Of a stretch of 64,000 nt of DNA, positions 39,019-46,255 are shown piece after piece; position 1 is the first letter of the stretch; each line of letters starts with the position of its first letter. Source of the DNA: Desulfobacterales bacterium HSG2 (lineage in GTDB: Bacteria > Desulfobacterota > Desulfobacteria > Desulfobacterales > 4be13). The stretch covers positions 39,592 through 103,591 of the forward strand of contig JAUCGI010000002.1 of NCBI GenBank assembly GCA_030378035.1, in the 5' to 3' direction. A model generated the notes under the pieces. It ran no database searches. It was not told the DNA's origin and worked only from the letters and a program-made list of their open reading frames with translations. Position numbers and translations under genes: made by a program.

Positions 39019-39140
39019 TCCGCTCCCGCTGGTTCCGCTCCCGCTGGTTCCGCTCCCGCTGGTTCCGCTCCCGCTGGTTCCGCTCCCGCTGGTTCCGCTC
39101 CCGCCGGTTCCGCTTCCGCCGGTTCCGCTCCCGCCGGATT
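39019..39140. repeat. 15-base tandem repeat (CCGCTCCCGCTGGTT)
   Basis: About eight copies of CCGCTCCCGCTGGTT, the later ones with GCCGG or CTTCC changes, lie between the second FHA gene and the first permease. The period is a multiple of 3, so it keeps a frame open (SAPAG repeats) that joins the permease frame. I consider that extension spurious because the paralogues start at the conserved MKxIQHIIEK. Confidence 0.9.
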
Positions 39141-39173
39141 GGCAAATCCGGCGGTTCGGATTTGTCAATTATT

Positions 39174-39216
39174 CTCCGGAGTGCAAACCTCCGCTTTGTG
39201 CGTATCTCTTAAAACC
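39174..39216 (+). promoter_or_regulatory. Conserved permease leader, copy 1
   Basis: The leader reads CTCCGGAGTGCAAACCTCCG, then CTTTGTGCGTATCTCTTAAA, and sits 13 bases before the start of permease 1. Closely similar leaders precede permeases 3 (41916-41956) and 4 (43428-43462). The GGAG...CTCC arms form a small hairpin. Conservation in front of paralogues suggests either a regulatory leader or simply sequence carried along in the duplications. Confidence 0.55.
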
Positions 39217-39228
39217 GTAGAAAGTGCA

Positions 39229-40110
39229 ATGAAGTCCATTCAACATATAATTGAAAAAATTGATGACAACCTTAACCCGATTGTGGTCAAAGAGCTGCGG
39301 CAGGCCGTCCGGAGCCGTTTTGTGACGGGTGTTCTGATGATCTTTCTGGTTTCACTTCTGATAGCAATGGCCTTGTTTATTACCACCGGAACCACAATGA
39401 ACAAGGGCATGGGGCGAGAGGCATTCAGTTTCCTGTTTTCCGTTTTCATGGTCCCGTCCATGCTTTTTGTGCCTGCCTATACAGGGACGCGCATGTTCAG
39501 AGAGCGTGCCAAAGAGAACATGGACCTTCTCTTCATCTCCACGATCAGTCCGACCGCCATTATCAGAGGGAAGCTCTTTGCGGGCATCATTATAGATATC
39601 CTGATTTTCAGTGCATTTCTCCCCTTTATGACCCTGACCTATCTCCTGAGAGGCGTGGATCTGCCCTCTGTCTTTGTCATCATGGCCATGGCTTTCATAG
39701 CGATCACCATTGCCACACAGTTTGCCCTGTTCATCGCATCTGTTTCAAGCAACCGGATATTCATATTCAGGTTTTTTATGGGGGGTGTCACGGCAGGACT
39801 GATCTTCGTATTTTGCATGTTTACCATAGGAATAGGATACGGAATGCTCCACTCCGGTGTGGGGAGCAGACTGGGCTCATCAGATTTCTGGTATCCCGCA
39901 GCCGCTCTTCTCATCATAGCCGGCCTTTTCTCGATAGCTATCCATGAATGGTCAGTTGCCGCAATAAGCCATTATTCATCAGCTAAACGGCCCATGGCTT
40001 TCCGATCCATAAAGACATTTGCCTGTATCATTACCGGTGTCACGATAGCCGTGCTGATACTTTGTATGATCCCCCTTGTTCTTCTGCTTCTGATAGAAGC
40101 TTTAAGATAA
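39229..40110 (+). CDS. ABC-2-like permease paralogue 1 (short form)
   Basis: 293 residues from the ATG that begins MKSIQHIIEKIDDNLNPIVV, the start shared by all four paralogues. KELRQAVRSRF precedes about six membrane spans typical of ABC-2 export permeases (NPIVVKELRQ is a common beginning). The long paralogues 2 and 3 carry an extra C-terminal membrane half that is missing here. It probably pairs with the ABC ATPase at 27043-27972. The frame runs back to 38962 through a 15-base repeat, which I exclude. Confidence 0.85.
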   Translation: MKSIQHIIEKIDDNLNPIVVKELRQAVRSRFVTGVLMIFLVSLLIAMALFITTGTTMNKGMGREAFSFLFSVFMVPSMLFVPAYTGTRMFRERAKENMDLLFISTISPTAIIRGKLFAGIIIDILIFSAFLPFMTLTYLLRGVDLPSVFVIMAMAFIAITIATQFALFIASVSSNRIFIFRFFMGGVTAGLIFVFCMFTIGIGYGMLHSGVGSRLGSSDFWYPAAALLIIAGLFSIAIHEWSVAAISHYSSAKRPMAFRSIKTFACIITGVTIAVLILCMIPLVLLLLIEALR

Positions 40111-40117
40111 AATTTTT

Positions 40118-40290
40118 CTGATTATAACGGATTTGGGGGAGGCCCGGGAATATGACAACGGATTCCGGGATGAAACGGATATTCCCAGATCAGACATGAC
40201 ATCGGATTCCGGGGATTAAACGGACATATCCGTTTAATCCTCCTATCCGCTGTCATATTCCCGGGCCTCCCCAAAATCCGTTATAATCAG
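40118..40290. mobile_element. MITE-like element, 173 bases, with long terminal inverted repeats
   Basis: The left end CTGATTATAACGGATTTGGG and the right end (its complement, ending TTATAATCAG) pair for about 42 bases, including GGAGGCCCGGGAATATGACA. A second perfect hairpin (GGATTAAACGGA with its complement) lies inside at 40213-40240. No reading frame is present. It fills the gap between permeases 1 and 2. The end motif CTGATTATAACG recurs at 24999, 44551 and 52556. Confidence 0.82.
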
Positions 40291-40325
40291 AAAACTCAAA
40301 ATTAGAATCGCTGGAAAAATATACA

Positions 40326-41741
40326 ATGAAATTCATTCGGCATATAATTGAAAAAATTGATGACAACCTCAACCCGATTGTGGTCAAGGAGTTGCGGCAG
40401 GCCGTGCAGAGCCGTTTTGTGACGGGTATTCTGATGATTTTTCTAATTGCGCTTCTGATAACAATGGCCGCGTTTATTACCAGCGGCATGATCGGAACCG
40501 CACAGCACAAGGGCATGGGGCGAGAGGCATTCAGTTTCCTGTTTCCCCTTTTCATGGTCCCCTCCATGCTTTTTGTGCCCGCCTACACCGGGACGCGCAT
40601 GTTCAGAGAACGCACCAAGGAGAACATGGACCTTCTCTTCATCTCCACGATCAGTCCCGCTGCCATTATCAGAGGAAAGCTCCTTGCGGGCATCATCATA
40701 ACGCTCCTGATTTTCAGCGCGTGTCTCCCCTTTATGACCCTGACCTATCTCCTGAGAGGCGTGGATCTGCCGTCTGTCTTTGTCATCCTGACAATGGCTT
40801 TCATCGCGATCACCATTGCCATACAGTTTGCCCTGTTCATCGCATCTGTCTCAGGCAACCGGGTGTTCAGGTCTGTTCTGGGGATTGCCGGGGCAGGATT
40901 TATTTTCAAGTTTTGCACGTCCGTCATAGCACGGGGATATGAAATGCTTCGCTACGGTGTGGGAAGCAGGCTGGGATCATCAGATTTCTGGCATCCCGCA
41001 GCCGCTGTTCTCATCCTGGCCGGTCTTTTCACTGGGTTTGTCCATTTGCTGTCCGTTGCCGCAATAAGTCATTCCTCATGCAACCGGGCCAAGACTCTCC
41101 GATCTTACACAACATTTGCCTGGATCGTCACCGGCATCATGGCGTTTGTCAGCCGTTATTTCAGTGTTTCCGACTCGGTTGAGATGTGGTTTGCCCTGTC
41201 TGTTCTGACAATGGGGGTATGGCTCACTGGCGCTGTTAGTGAACGGGACGGACAAAGCACCCGGGTGGCTCTGACAATTCCGGAAACGGGAATCAGAAGG
41301 TTCACGGCGTTTTTCTTCTTCAGCGGAGCAGCCAACGGGATCGCATGGGCAACGGTGATGACCGCGATCACCTCTTGCGCGGCGCCTTTTTTAGATCACT
41401 TCACCGAAATCGATTTCCGGATAACTGCCGGAATTTTTCTTTACCACTATTGTCACACGCTTTTCGGGCTGTTCATCAGAAGGAAATTTCTTCAGAAATG
41501 GGTCCGGCCCAAATTCACCTGGGTGGTCGTCCTGATGCTTCATACGCTCTCCCTTGTTGTCCCGCTGTTTGTTGCCGTATTCACGAGCGGATTCAGGTAC
41601 CTTCCGCGGATGGAGAGCGGGGATATCTTCGGTTTTGTGGGAATATATGCGGCAGTTGTGATCCTTCTGAATCTGCCGTGGTTTGTCAAGCAGGTTCGCG
41701 GGTTTGTGCCTCCTGCGAGAAATCACACGGATTGCGGGTGA
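40326..41741 (+). CDS. ABC-2-like permease paralogue 2 (long form)
   Basis: 471 residues. The N-terminal half matches permease 1 and has about six membrane spans. The C-terminal half adds several more spans and ends with PWFVKQVRGFVPP. The start is the conserved MKFIRHIIEKIDDNL. Unlike its sisters it lacks the shared leader, because the MITE-like element lies there instead. The probable role is the membrane part of an ABC exporter; the substrate is unknown. Confidence 0.85.
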   Translation: MKFIRHIIEKIDDNLNPIVVKELRQAVQSRFVTGILMIFLIALLITMAAFITSGMIGTAQHKGMGREAFSFLFPLFMVPSMLFVPAYTGTRMFRERTKENMDLLFISTISPAAIIRGKLLAGIIITLLIFSACLPFMTLTYLLRGVDLPSVFVILTMAFIAITIAIQFALFIASVSGNRVFRSVLGIAGAGFIFKFCTSVIARGYEMLRYGVGSRLGSSDFWHPAAAVLILAGLFTGFVHLLSVAAISHSSCNRAKTLRSYTTFAWIVTGIMAFVSRYFSVSDSVEMWFALSVLTMGVWLTGAVSERDGQSTRVALTIPETGIRRFTAFFFFSGAANGIAWATVMTAITSCAAPFLDHFTEIDFRITAGIFLYHYCHTLFGLFIRRKFLQKWVRPKFTWVVVLMLHTLSLVVPLFVAVFTSGFRYLPRMESGDIFGFVGIYAAVVILLNLPWFVKQVRGFVPPARNHTDCG

Positions 41742-41810
41742 GAAAAGGATTACGCTTTCAGCCACGGAATTGATTCCGGGGGCTGGCTCTGACAAAAATA
41801 AGGAGGCGTC

Positions 41811-41900
41811 ATGAAGACCCCGGTTCCGGGGATCGAAATAACTCATGTGAAAAAAAAGGAAATCTCATTATGGTTCGGTCTTCACGCCCATATCGACTGA
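41811..41900 (+). CDS. Candidate small protein, 29 residues
   Basis: A short frame with an ideal ribosome binding site (AAGGAGG, seven bases spacing) lies between permeases 2 and 3. The product starts MKTPVPGIEITHVKKKEISL and ends HAHID. No family is recognised. It may be a true small protein, a leader peptide for permease 3, or the start of a decayed gene. Confidence 0.35.
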   Translation: MKTPVPGIEITHVKKKEISLWFGLHAHID

Positions 41901-41915
41901 GCGCCGGAATTTATT

Positions 41916-41956
41916 TTCCGGAGTGCGAAGCTCGCTTTGTGCGTATCTCTTAAAAC
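41916..41956 (+). promoter_or_regulatory. Conserved permease leader, copy 3
   Basis: Reads TTCCGGAGTGCGAAGCTCGC, then TTTGTGCGTATCTCTTAAAA, just before permease 3. It matches the leader of permease 1 over about 40 bases. Confidence 0.55.
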
Positions 41957-41972
41957 TCTGGAGGAAATTACA

Positions 41973-43394
41973 ATGAAGTTCATTCAGCATATAATTGAAA
42001 AAATTGATGACAACCTCAACCCGATTGTGGTCAAAGAACTGCGGCAGGCCGTGCAGAGCCGTTTTGTGACGGGTATTCTGATGATTTTTCTAATTACGCT
42101 TCTGATAACAATGGCCGCGTTTATTACTAGCGGCATGATCGGAACCGCACAGTACAAGGGCATGGGGCGAGAGGTATTCAGTTTCCTGTTTCCCGTTTTC
42201 ATGGTCCCGTCCATGCTTTTTGTGCCTGCCTACACCGGGACGCGCATGTTCAGAGAACGCACCAAGGAGAACATGGACCTTCTCTTCATCTCCACGATCA
42301 GTCCGGCTGCCATTATCAGAGGAAAGCTCCTTGCGGGCATCATCATAACGCTCCTGATTTTCAGCGCGTGTCTCCCCTTTATGACCCTGACCTATCTCCT
42401 GAGAGGCGTGGATCTGCCGTCCGTCTTTGTCATCCTGGCCATGGCTTTCATCGCGATCACCATTGCCATACAGTTTGCCCTGTTCATCGCATCTGTCTCA
42501 TTCAACCGGGTGTTCAGGTCTGTTCTGGGCATTGCCGGGGCAGGATTTATTTTTGGCTCCTGCATGTCCGTCATAGCACTGGGACATGAAATGCTCCGTT
42601 CCGGTGTGGGGAGCAGGCTGGGATCATCAGATTTCTGGCATCCCGCAGCCGCTGTTCTCATCCTGGCCGGTCTTTTCACGGGATTTGTCCATTTGGTCTC
42701 CGTTGCCGCGATAAGTCATTCCTCATGCAACCGGGCCAAGACTCTCCGATCTTACACAACATTTGCCTGGATCGTCACCGGTATCATGGCGTTTGTCAGC
42801 GGCCATTATTTCAGCGTTTACGAGTCAGTTGAGATATGGTTCACTTTGTCTGTTCTGACAATGGGGGTATGGCTCACTGGCGCTGTTAGTGAGCGGGACG
42901 GACAAAGCACCCGGGTGGCTCTGACGATTCCGAAAGCGGGAATCAGAAGGTTCACGGCGTTTTTCTTCTTCAGCGGAGCAGCCAACGGGATCGCATGGGT
43001 AACGGCGATGACCGTGATCACCTTTTGTGCGACGCTTTTTTCAGACATCTCTGAAAGCGATTTCCGGACAACTGCCGGAATTTTTCTTTACCATTATTGT
43101 CACACGCTTTTCGGCCTGTTCATCAGAAGGAAATTTCTTCAGAAATGGGTCCGGCCCAAATTCACCTGGGTGGTCGTCCTGATGATTCATACGCTCGCCT
43201 TTGTTGTCCCGCTGTTTGTTGGCATATTCACGAGCGGATCCAAGTACCTTCCGCGGATGGGAAAAAAATTGGAGAGCGGGGATATCTTCGGTTTTGTGGG
43301 GATATATGCGGCAGTTGTGATCCTTCTGAATCTGCCGTGGTTTGTCCGGCAGGTTCGCGGGTTTGTTCCTCCTGCGAAAAATCACACGGACTGA
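41973..43394 (+). CDS. ABC-2-like permease paralogue 3 (long form)
   Basis: 473 residues from the conserved MKFIQHIIEKIDDNL start with GAGG upstream. It is very similar to paralogue 2 throughout, including the C-terminal membrane half ending PWFVRQVRGFVPP, with an extra short insert near GKKLESGD. High similarity at the DNA level, also in the flanking GGGTGAGAAAAGGATTACGC after both stops, shows a recent duplication. Confidence 0.85.
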   Translation: MKFIQHIIEKIDDNLNPIVVKELRQAVQSRFVTGILMIFLITLLITMAAFITSGMIGTAQYKGMGREVFSFLFPVFMVPSMLFVPAYTGTRMFRERTKENMDLLFISTISPAAIIRGKLLAGIIITLLIFSACLPFMTLTYLLRGVDLPSVFVILAMAFIAITIAIQFALFIASVSFNRVFRSVLGIAGAGFIFGSCMSVIALGHEMLRSGVGSRLGSSDFWHPAAAVLILAGLFTGFVHLVSVAAISHSSCNRAKTLRSYTTFAWIVTGIMAFVSGHYFSVYESVEIWFTLSVLTMGVWLTGAVSERDGQSTRVALTIPKAGIRRFTAFFFFSGAANGIAWVTAMTVITFCATLFSDISESDFRTTAGIFLYHYCHTLFGLFIRRKFLQKWVRPKFTWVVVLMIHTLAFVVPLFVGIFTSGSKYLPRMGKKLESGDIFGFVGIYAAVVILLNLPWFVRQVRGFVPPAKNHTD

Positions 43395-43427
43395 GGGTGA
43401 GAAAAGGATTACGCTGTTTTACCGAAA

Positions 43428-43462
43428 CGGAGTGCAAAACTCCGCTTTGTCTCTTAAAACCG
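43428..43462 (+). promoter_or_regulatory. Conserved permease leader, copy 4
   Basis: Reads CGGAGTGCAAAACTCCGCTT, then TGTCTCTTAAAACC, before permease 4. The hairpin GGAGT/ACTCC is perfect here. Confidence 0.55.
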
Positions 43463-43482
43463 CAGAAGCAGGGGAAAGTCCG

Positions 43483-44388
43483 ATGAAGTTTATTCAGCAT
43501 GTTATTGAAAAAGCAGGGGAAAGTCCGATGAAGTTTATTCAGCATGTTATTGAAAAAATTGATGACAACCTCAACCCAATTATGGTCAAAGAACTGCGAC
43601 AGGCTGTCCGGAGCCGTTTTGTGGCGGGTATTCTGATGATTTGTCTGCTTACGCTTCTGACAGCAATGCTTGCTTTTATTGGCGAGACCGCACTGGACAA
43701 GGGCGGATCACTCGGCATGGGTCGCAGGGCGTTCAGCTTTCTGTTTCCCGTTTTCATGGTCCCGTCCATGATTTTTGTGCCTGTCTATACAGGGACGCGC
43801 CTGTTCAGAGAACGCACCAGAGAGAACATGGACCTTATCTTTATCTCCACAATCGGACCCGCTGCCATTATCAGAGGAAATCTCTTTGCAGGCATCATCA
43901 TAGAACTCCTGATTTTCAGCACTTTTCTCCCCTTTATGACCCTGACCTATCTCCTGAGAGGCGTGGACCTGCCGTCTGTCTTTGTCATCATGGCAATGGC
44001 TTTCATAGCGATCACCATTGCCACACAGTTTGCCCTGTTCGTCGCATCGGTCTCATCCAGCCAGGTATTTGTTTTGAGCGTTGCCATGACAGGGCCAGTC
44101 ATCGGTTTTTGTATGTTCATTATGCAAACGGGGTATGAAGTGCTCCGCTCCGGTGTGAGATCATCAGATTTCTGGTGTCCCCTCATCATGGCCGGCCTTT
44201 TCTCGCTGGCTATCCATGATTGGTCCGTTACAGCGATGAGACATTCGTCAGGGCTGTGCCTCGATCCACAAATACCGACAAATTTCCAAGCGATAACGAG
44301 ACTTATCGGTATCACGGTAGCTATCCCGATGCTTATGGTCTTCCTGTGTGTGGCTCTTATGGCTCTCATATGGCTTTTCAAATTATAA
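43483..44388 (+). CDS. ABC-2-like permease paralogue 4 (short form)
   Basis: 301 residues from the ATG at 43483, or 286 from the ATG at 43528. A 45-base direct duplication (about 43468-43557) repeats the ribosome binding site, the start codon and the first residues (MKFIQHVIEK), so both starts are equally equipped. About six membrane spans follow; the C-terminal half of the long forms is absent. It is the last of four tandem paralogues. Confidence 0.83.
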   Translation: MKFIQHVIEKAGESPMKFIQHVIEKIDDNLNPIMVKELRQAVRSRFVAGILMICLLTLLTAMLAFIGETALDKGGSLGMGRRAFSFLFPVFMVPSMIFVPVYTGTRLFRERTRENMDLIFISTIGPAAIIRGNLFAGIIIELLIFSTFLPFMTLTYLLRGVDLPSVFVIMAMAFIAITIATQFALFVASVSSSQVFVLSVAMTGPVIGFCMFIMQTGYEVLRSGVRSSDFWCPLIMAGLFSLAIHDWSVTAMRHSSGLCLDPQIPTNFQAITRLIGITVAIPMLMVFLCVALMALIWLFKL

Positions 44389-44864
44389 TTTCAATATGTT
44401 AAAGTATCATAAAGTTACCTCCTTTTACAATTTGAGTTTAACATAAATCATAATGATTCAAACCAACCACAATCGGAGAATTCATTCTTCCCCGCTTTTT
44501 CGATATCTCTCATAAAAGTCAGAGCGCAACCATAAGGATATTACTGCTTCCTGATTATAACGCCTTTTGGAGAACCTCCTTTTCAGAGGCCCCGACACCC
44601 CATACGCATCAAGCGAAGTCTTACTCTTGCTCTTGCTCTTGCTCTTGCTCTTGCTCTTGCTCTTGCTCTTGCTCTTGCTCTTGCTCTTGCTCTTGCTCTT
44701 GCTCTTGCTCTTGCTCTTGCTCTCGCTCTCGCTCTTAATCCTGCATTCTACGGCAACCCTCTGTCAAAGGCGGAGGGAGGAGCAGGAGAAATGAGACTCC
44801 GCGGTCCTCTGCGTTAAAAAACAGATTCGGACCACAAAATCCGCTAAAATCAGGGATATTATTA
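44389..44864. repeat. Non-coding gap with GCTCTT hexamer array
   Basis: The gap between permease 4 and the reverse-strand gene holds the tag CTGATTATAACG at 44551-44562 and then about nineteen copies of the hexamer GCTCTT at about 44621-44735. A short ACTCCGCGGTCCTCTGCG motif near 44792 also occurs in variant form near 50705 and 60390. The poly-Leu reading frame across the array is an artefact of the repeat. Confidence 0.85.
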
Positions 44865-45617
44865 TTATTCAGTCGTTTTCTTGTTATCATACAGGCGTTT
44901 TATCAAAGCATTCCCCGCAAACAGAGCAAGACCGGCCGCTGCTCCGCCCAGGACCCATTTCCACACACTGCTATCTCCCTGATCCGTCCTTTCCGTGACT
45001 CCGATCAACCGCCCGGATTCTTTCATTCTCTCTCCGACCGGATTGGCGGACCGGACGCGGGGCAGACGGGGTTCTGTGATTTTCCTTACAATTCCTCCTG
45101 CCTGATTGCCGGATCGGGAGCGGCGCAGATGGGATTTTGTGGTTTTCTTTACAATTCTTCCGCTTTCAAAATTCCATACCAGCACAATCATGTCAGAAGC
45201 ATTTGTGCGGTCATGGAAACTTCCCCTGACAAATTTCCCGTCAGAACTGAAATCCACCTCACTGACAGAACTGAGAGAGAAACGCTTTGAAGAGGATTCA
45301 AACTTACGTCGGCATCTTTCACCGGTTTCTATCTCAAACAGATAGAAATCAGATGAACTTGTCTGTTTTTCATGCCAGCAACCGCCGCCACTCTCCTCGA
45401 TGGCTAGTAAAACATGTTTCTCATCAGGGCTCACCGCATAGTCATTGAAAAACATGCGGCTGGGTACTTCTCCCCAGTCACGCGTGTCATGGGCGTAACA
45501 GGGATCATCATTCACCGTGTAGGAGAAGACCTCCCTGTTATTCTTCCGGTTGTATATTCTCAAGGTATAGGAATCTTTTTCAGCCCTGTATTTCCCGGTT
45601 TTTGTTTCTTTTGTCAT
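44865..45617 (-). CDS. Propeller-like protein with C-terminal membrane anchor
   Basis: 250 residues. The first 150 have short beta-rich segments (LRIYNRKNNREVFSY, DYAVSPDEKHVLLAIEES, VDFSSDGKFVRGSF) that resemble two or three WD40/TolB-type blades, too few for a full propeller. A basic Arg-Ser stretch follows, then a single span WKWVLGGAAAGLALFAGNAL near the end. GAGGAG precedes the start. It lies 17 bases after the ParB-like gene on the same strand, so probably in one operon. The function is unknown. Confidence 0.68.
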   Translation of the reverse strand: MTKETKTGKYRAEKDSYTLRIYNRKNNREVFSYTVNDDPCYAHDTRDWGEVPSRMFFNDYAVSPDEKHVLLAIEESGGGCWHEKQTSSSDFYLFEIETGERCRRKFESSSKRFSLSSVSEVDFSSDGKFVRGSFHDRTNASDMIVLVWNFESGRIVKKTTKSHLRRSRSGNQAGGIVRKITEPRLPRVRSANPVGERMKESGRLIGVTERTDQGDSSVWKWVLGGAAAGLALFAGNALIKRLYDNKKTTE

Positions 45618-45634
45618 TTTTTAATCTCCTCTTG

Positions 45635-45997
45635 TTAAAGATTACATTCATCCGACTCATCAAAAGTCTCCACAGCCCGCAGCGAATTTTTTTTCACCGC
45701 GGAGAGACCGGGATTGTGCAGAAGTCTGACCGCGCCCAGTCGCCGGTTGCCTTCGACAACTGTATAACCGCCTTTTTTCTTGTCAGGTATCACCAGCAGA
45801 GGCTCGCCTCCGAAAAAACCTTTTTCGCCCACGGATCGCATCAGATCCGGAAGACTGACGTTGAGAACCATGTAATTCAGGATATCCCGATCATCCGCAC
45901 CCGCAAGTCTGGCCGGGAGCCTCGGGTTTTCCCGGTTGTCAAAATGCAGTTCCCCGAAATCTGTCATTACAATGCCGGATTGTTTTTTGTTTGCCAT
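45635..45997 (-). CDS. Short ParB-like (ParB/Srx superfamily) protein
   Basis: 120 residues. GGYTVVEGNRRLGAVRLL matches the conserved box of the ParB N-terminal domain (E-G-N/x-R-R), where relatives bind CTP or a nucleotide. Full-length relatives have a helix-turn-helix and dimer domain after this box, and here the protein ends about 30 residues later. It could be a truncated gene or a free-standing ParB/Srx domain of the kind seen in phage and defence islands. It is not a chromosome-partition ParB by context. Confidence 0.65.
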   Translation of the reverse strand: MANKKQSGIVMTDFGELHFDNRENPRLPARLAGADDRDILNYMVLNVSLPDLMRSVGEKGFFGGEPLLVIPDKKKGGYTVVEGNRRLGAVRLLHNPGLSAVKKNSLRAVETFDESDECNL

Positions 45998-46138
45998 CTC
46001 TTTAACTCGTTTAACCTCTGTTAATGGTTATAAATTTCCAACTTGCACTTATGCTCAGACCCCGGACATTCCATTAACAGGGCACGCCCGGGCCGGAGTC
46101 TGGGCGCGGTGCGGGTCTGAGTGCGGCAAGTCTGAGTT

Positions 46139-46222
46139 TAAGTGCAAGTGCAAGTGCAAGTGCAAGTGCAAGTTTAAGTGCAAGTTTAAGTGCAAGTTTA
46201 AGTGCAAGTTTAAGTTTAAGAG
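46139..46222. repeat. Hexamer array (AAGTGC/AAGTTT units)
   Basis: About fourteen 6-base units alternate between AAGTGC and AAGTTT. The array lies between the divergent ends of the ParB-like gene and the maltokinase-like gene. The adjoining AGGCCTCCCCTAAATCCG resembles the right end of the 173-base MITE-like element. Confidence 0.85.
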
Positions 46223-46255
46223 GCCTCCCCTAAATCCGTTTAATCATCGATTTTT

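Noticed and set aside
38962..39228. N-terminal extension of permease 1 through the 15-base repeat
   Set aside because: The paralogues all begin at the conserved MKxIQHIIEK; the extension is Ser-Ala-Pro-Gly repeat kept open by a period divisible by 3.
44567..44794. Poly-leucine reading frame
   Set aside because: It is the GCTCTT hexamer array read in one frame, without a family or a supported start.
45635..45997. Chromosome-partition ParB
   Set aside because: The protein lacks the helix-turn-helix and dimer domains, and no ParA gene or parS-like site is seen nearby.
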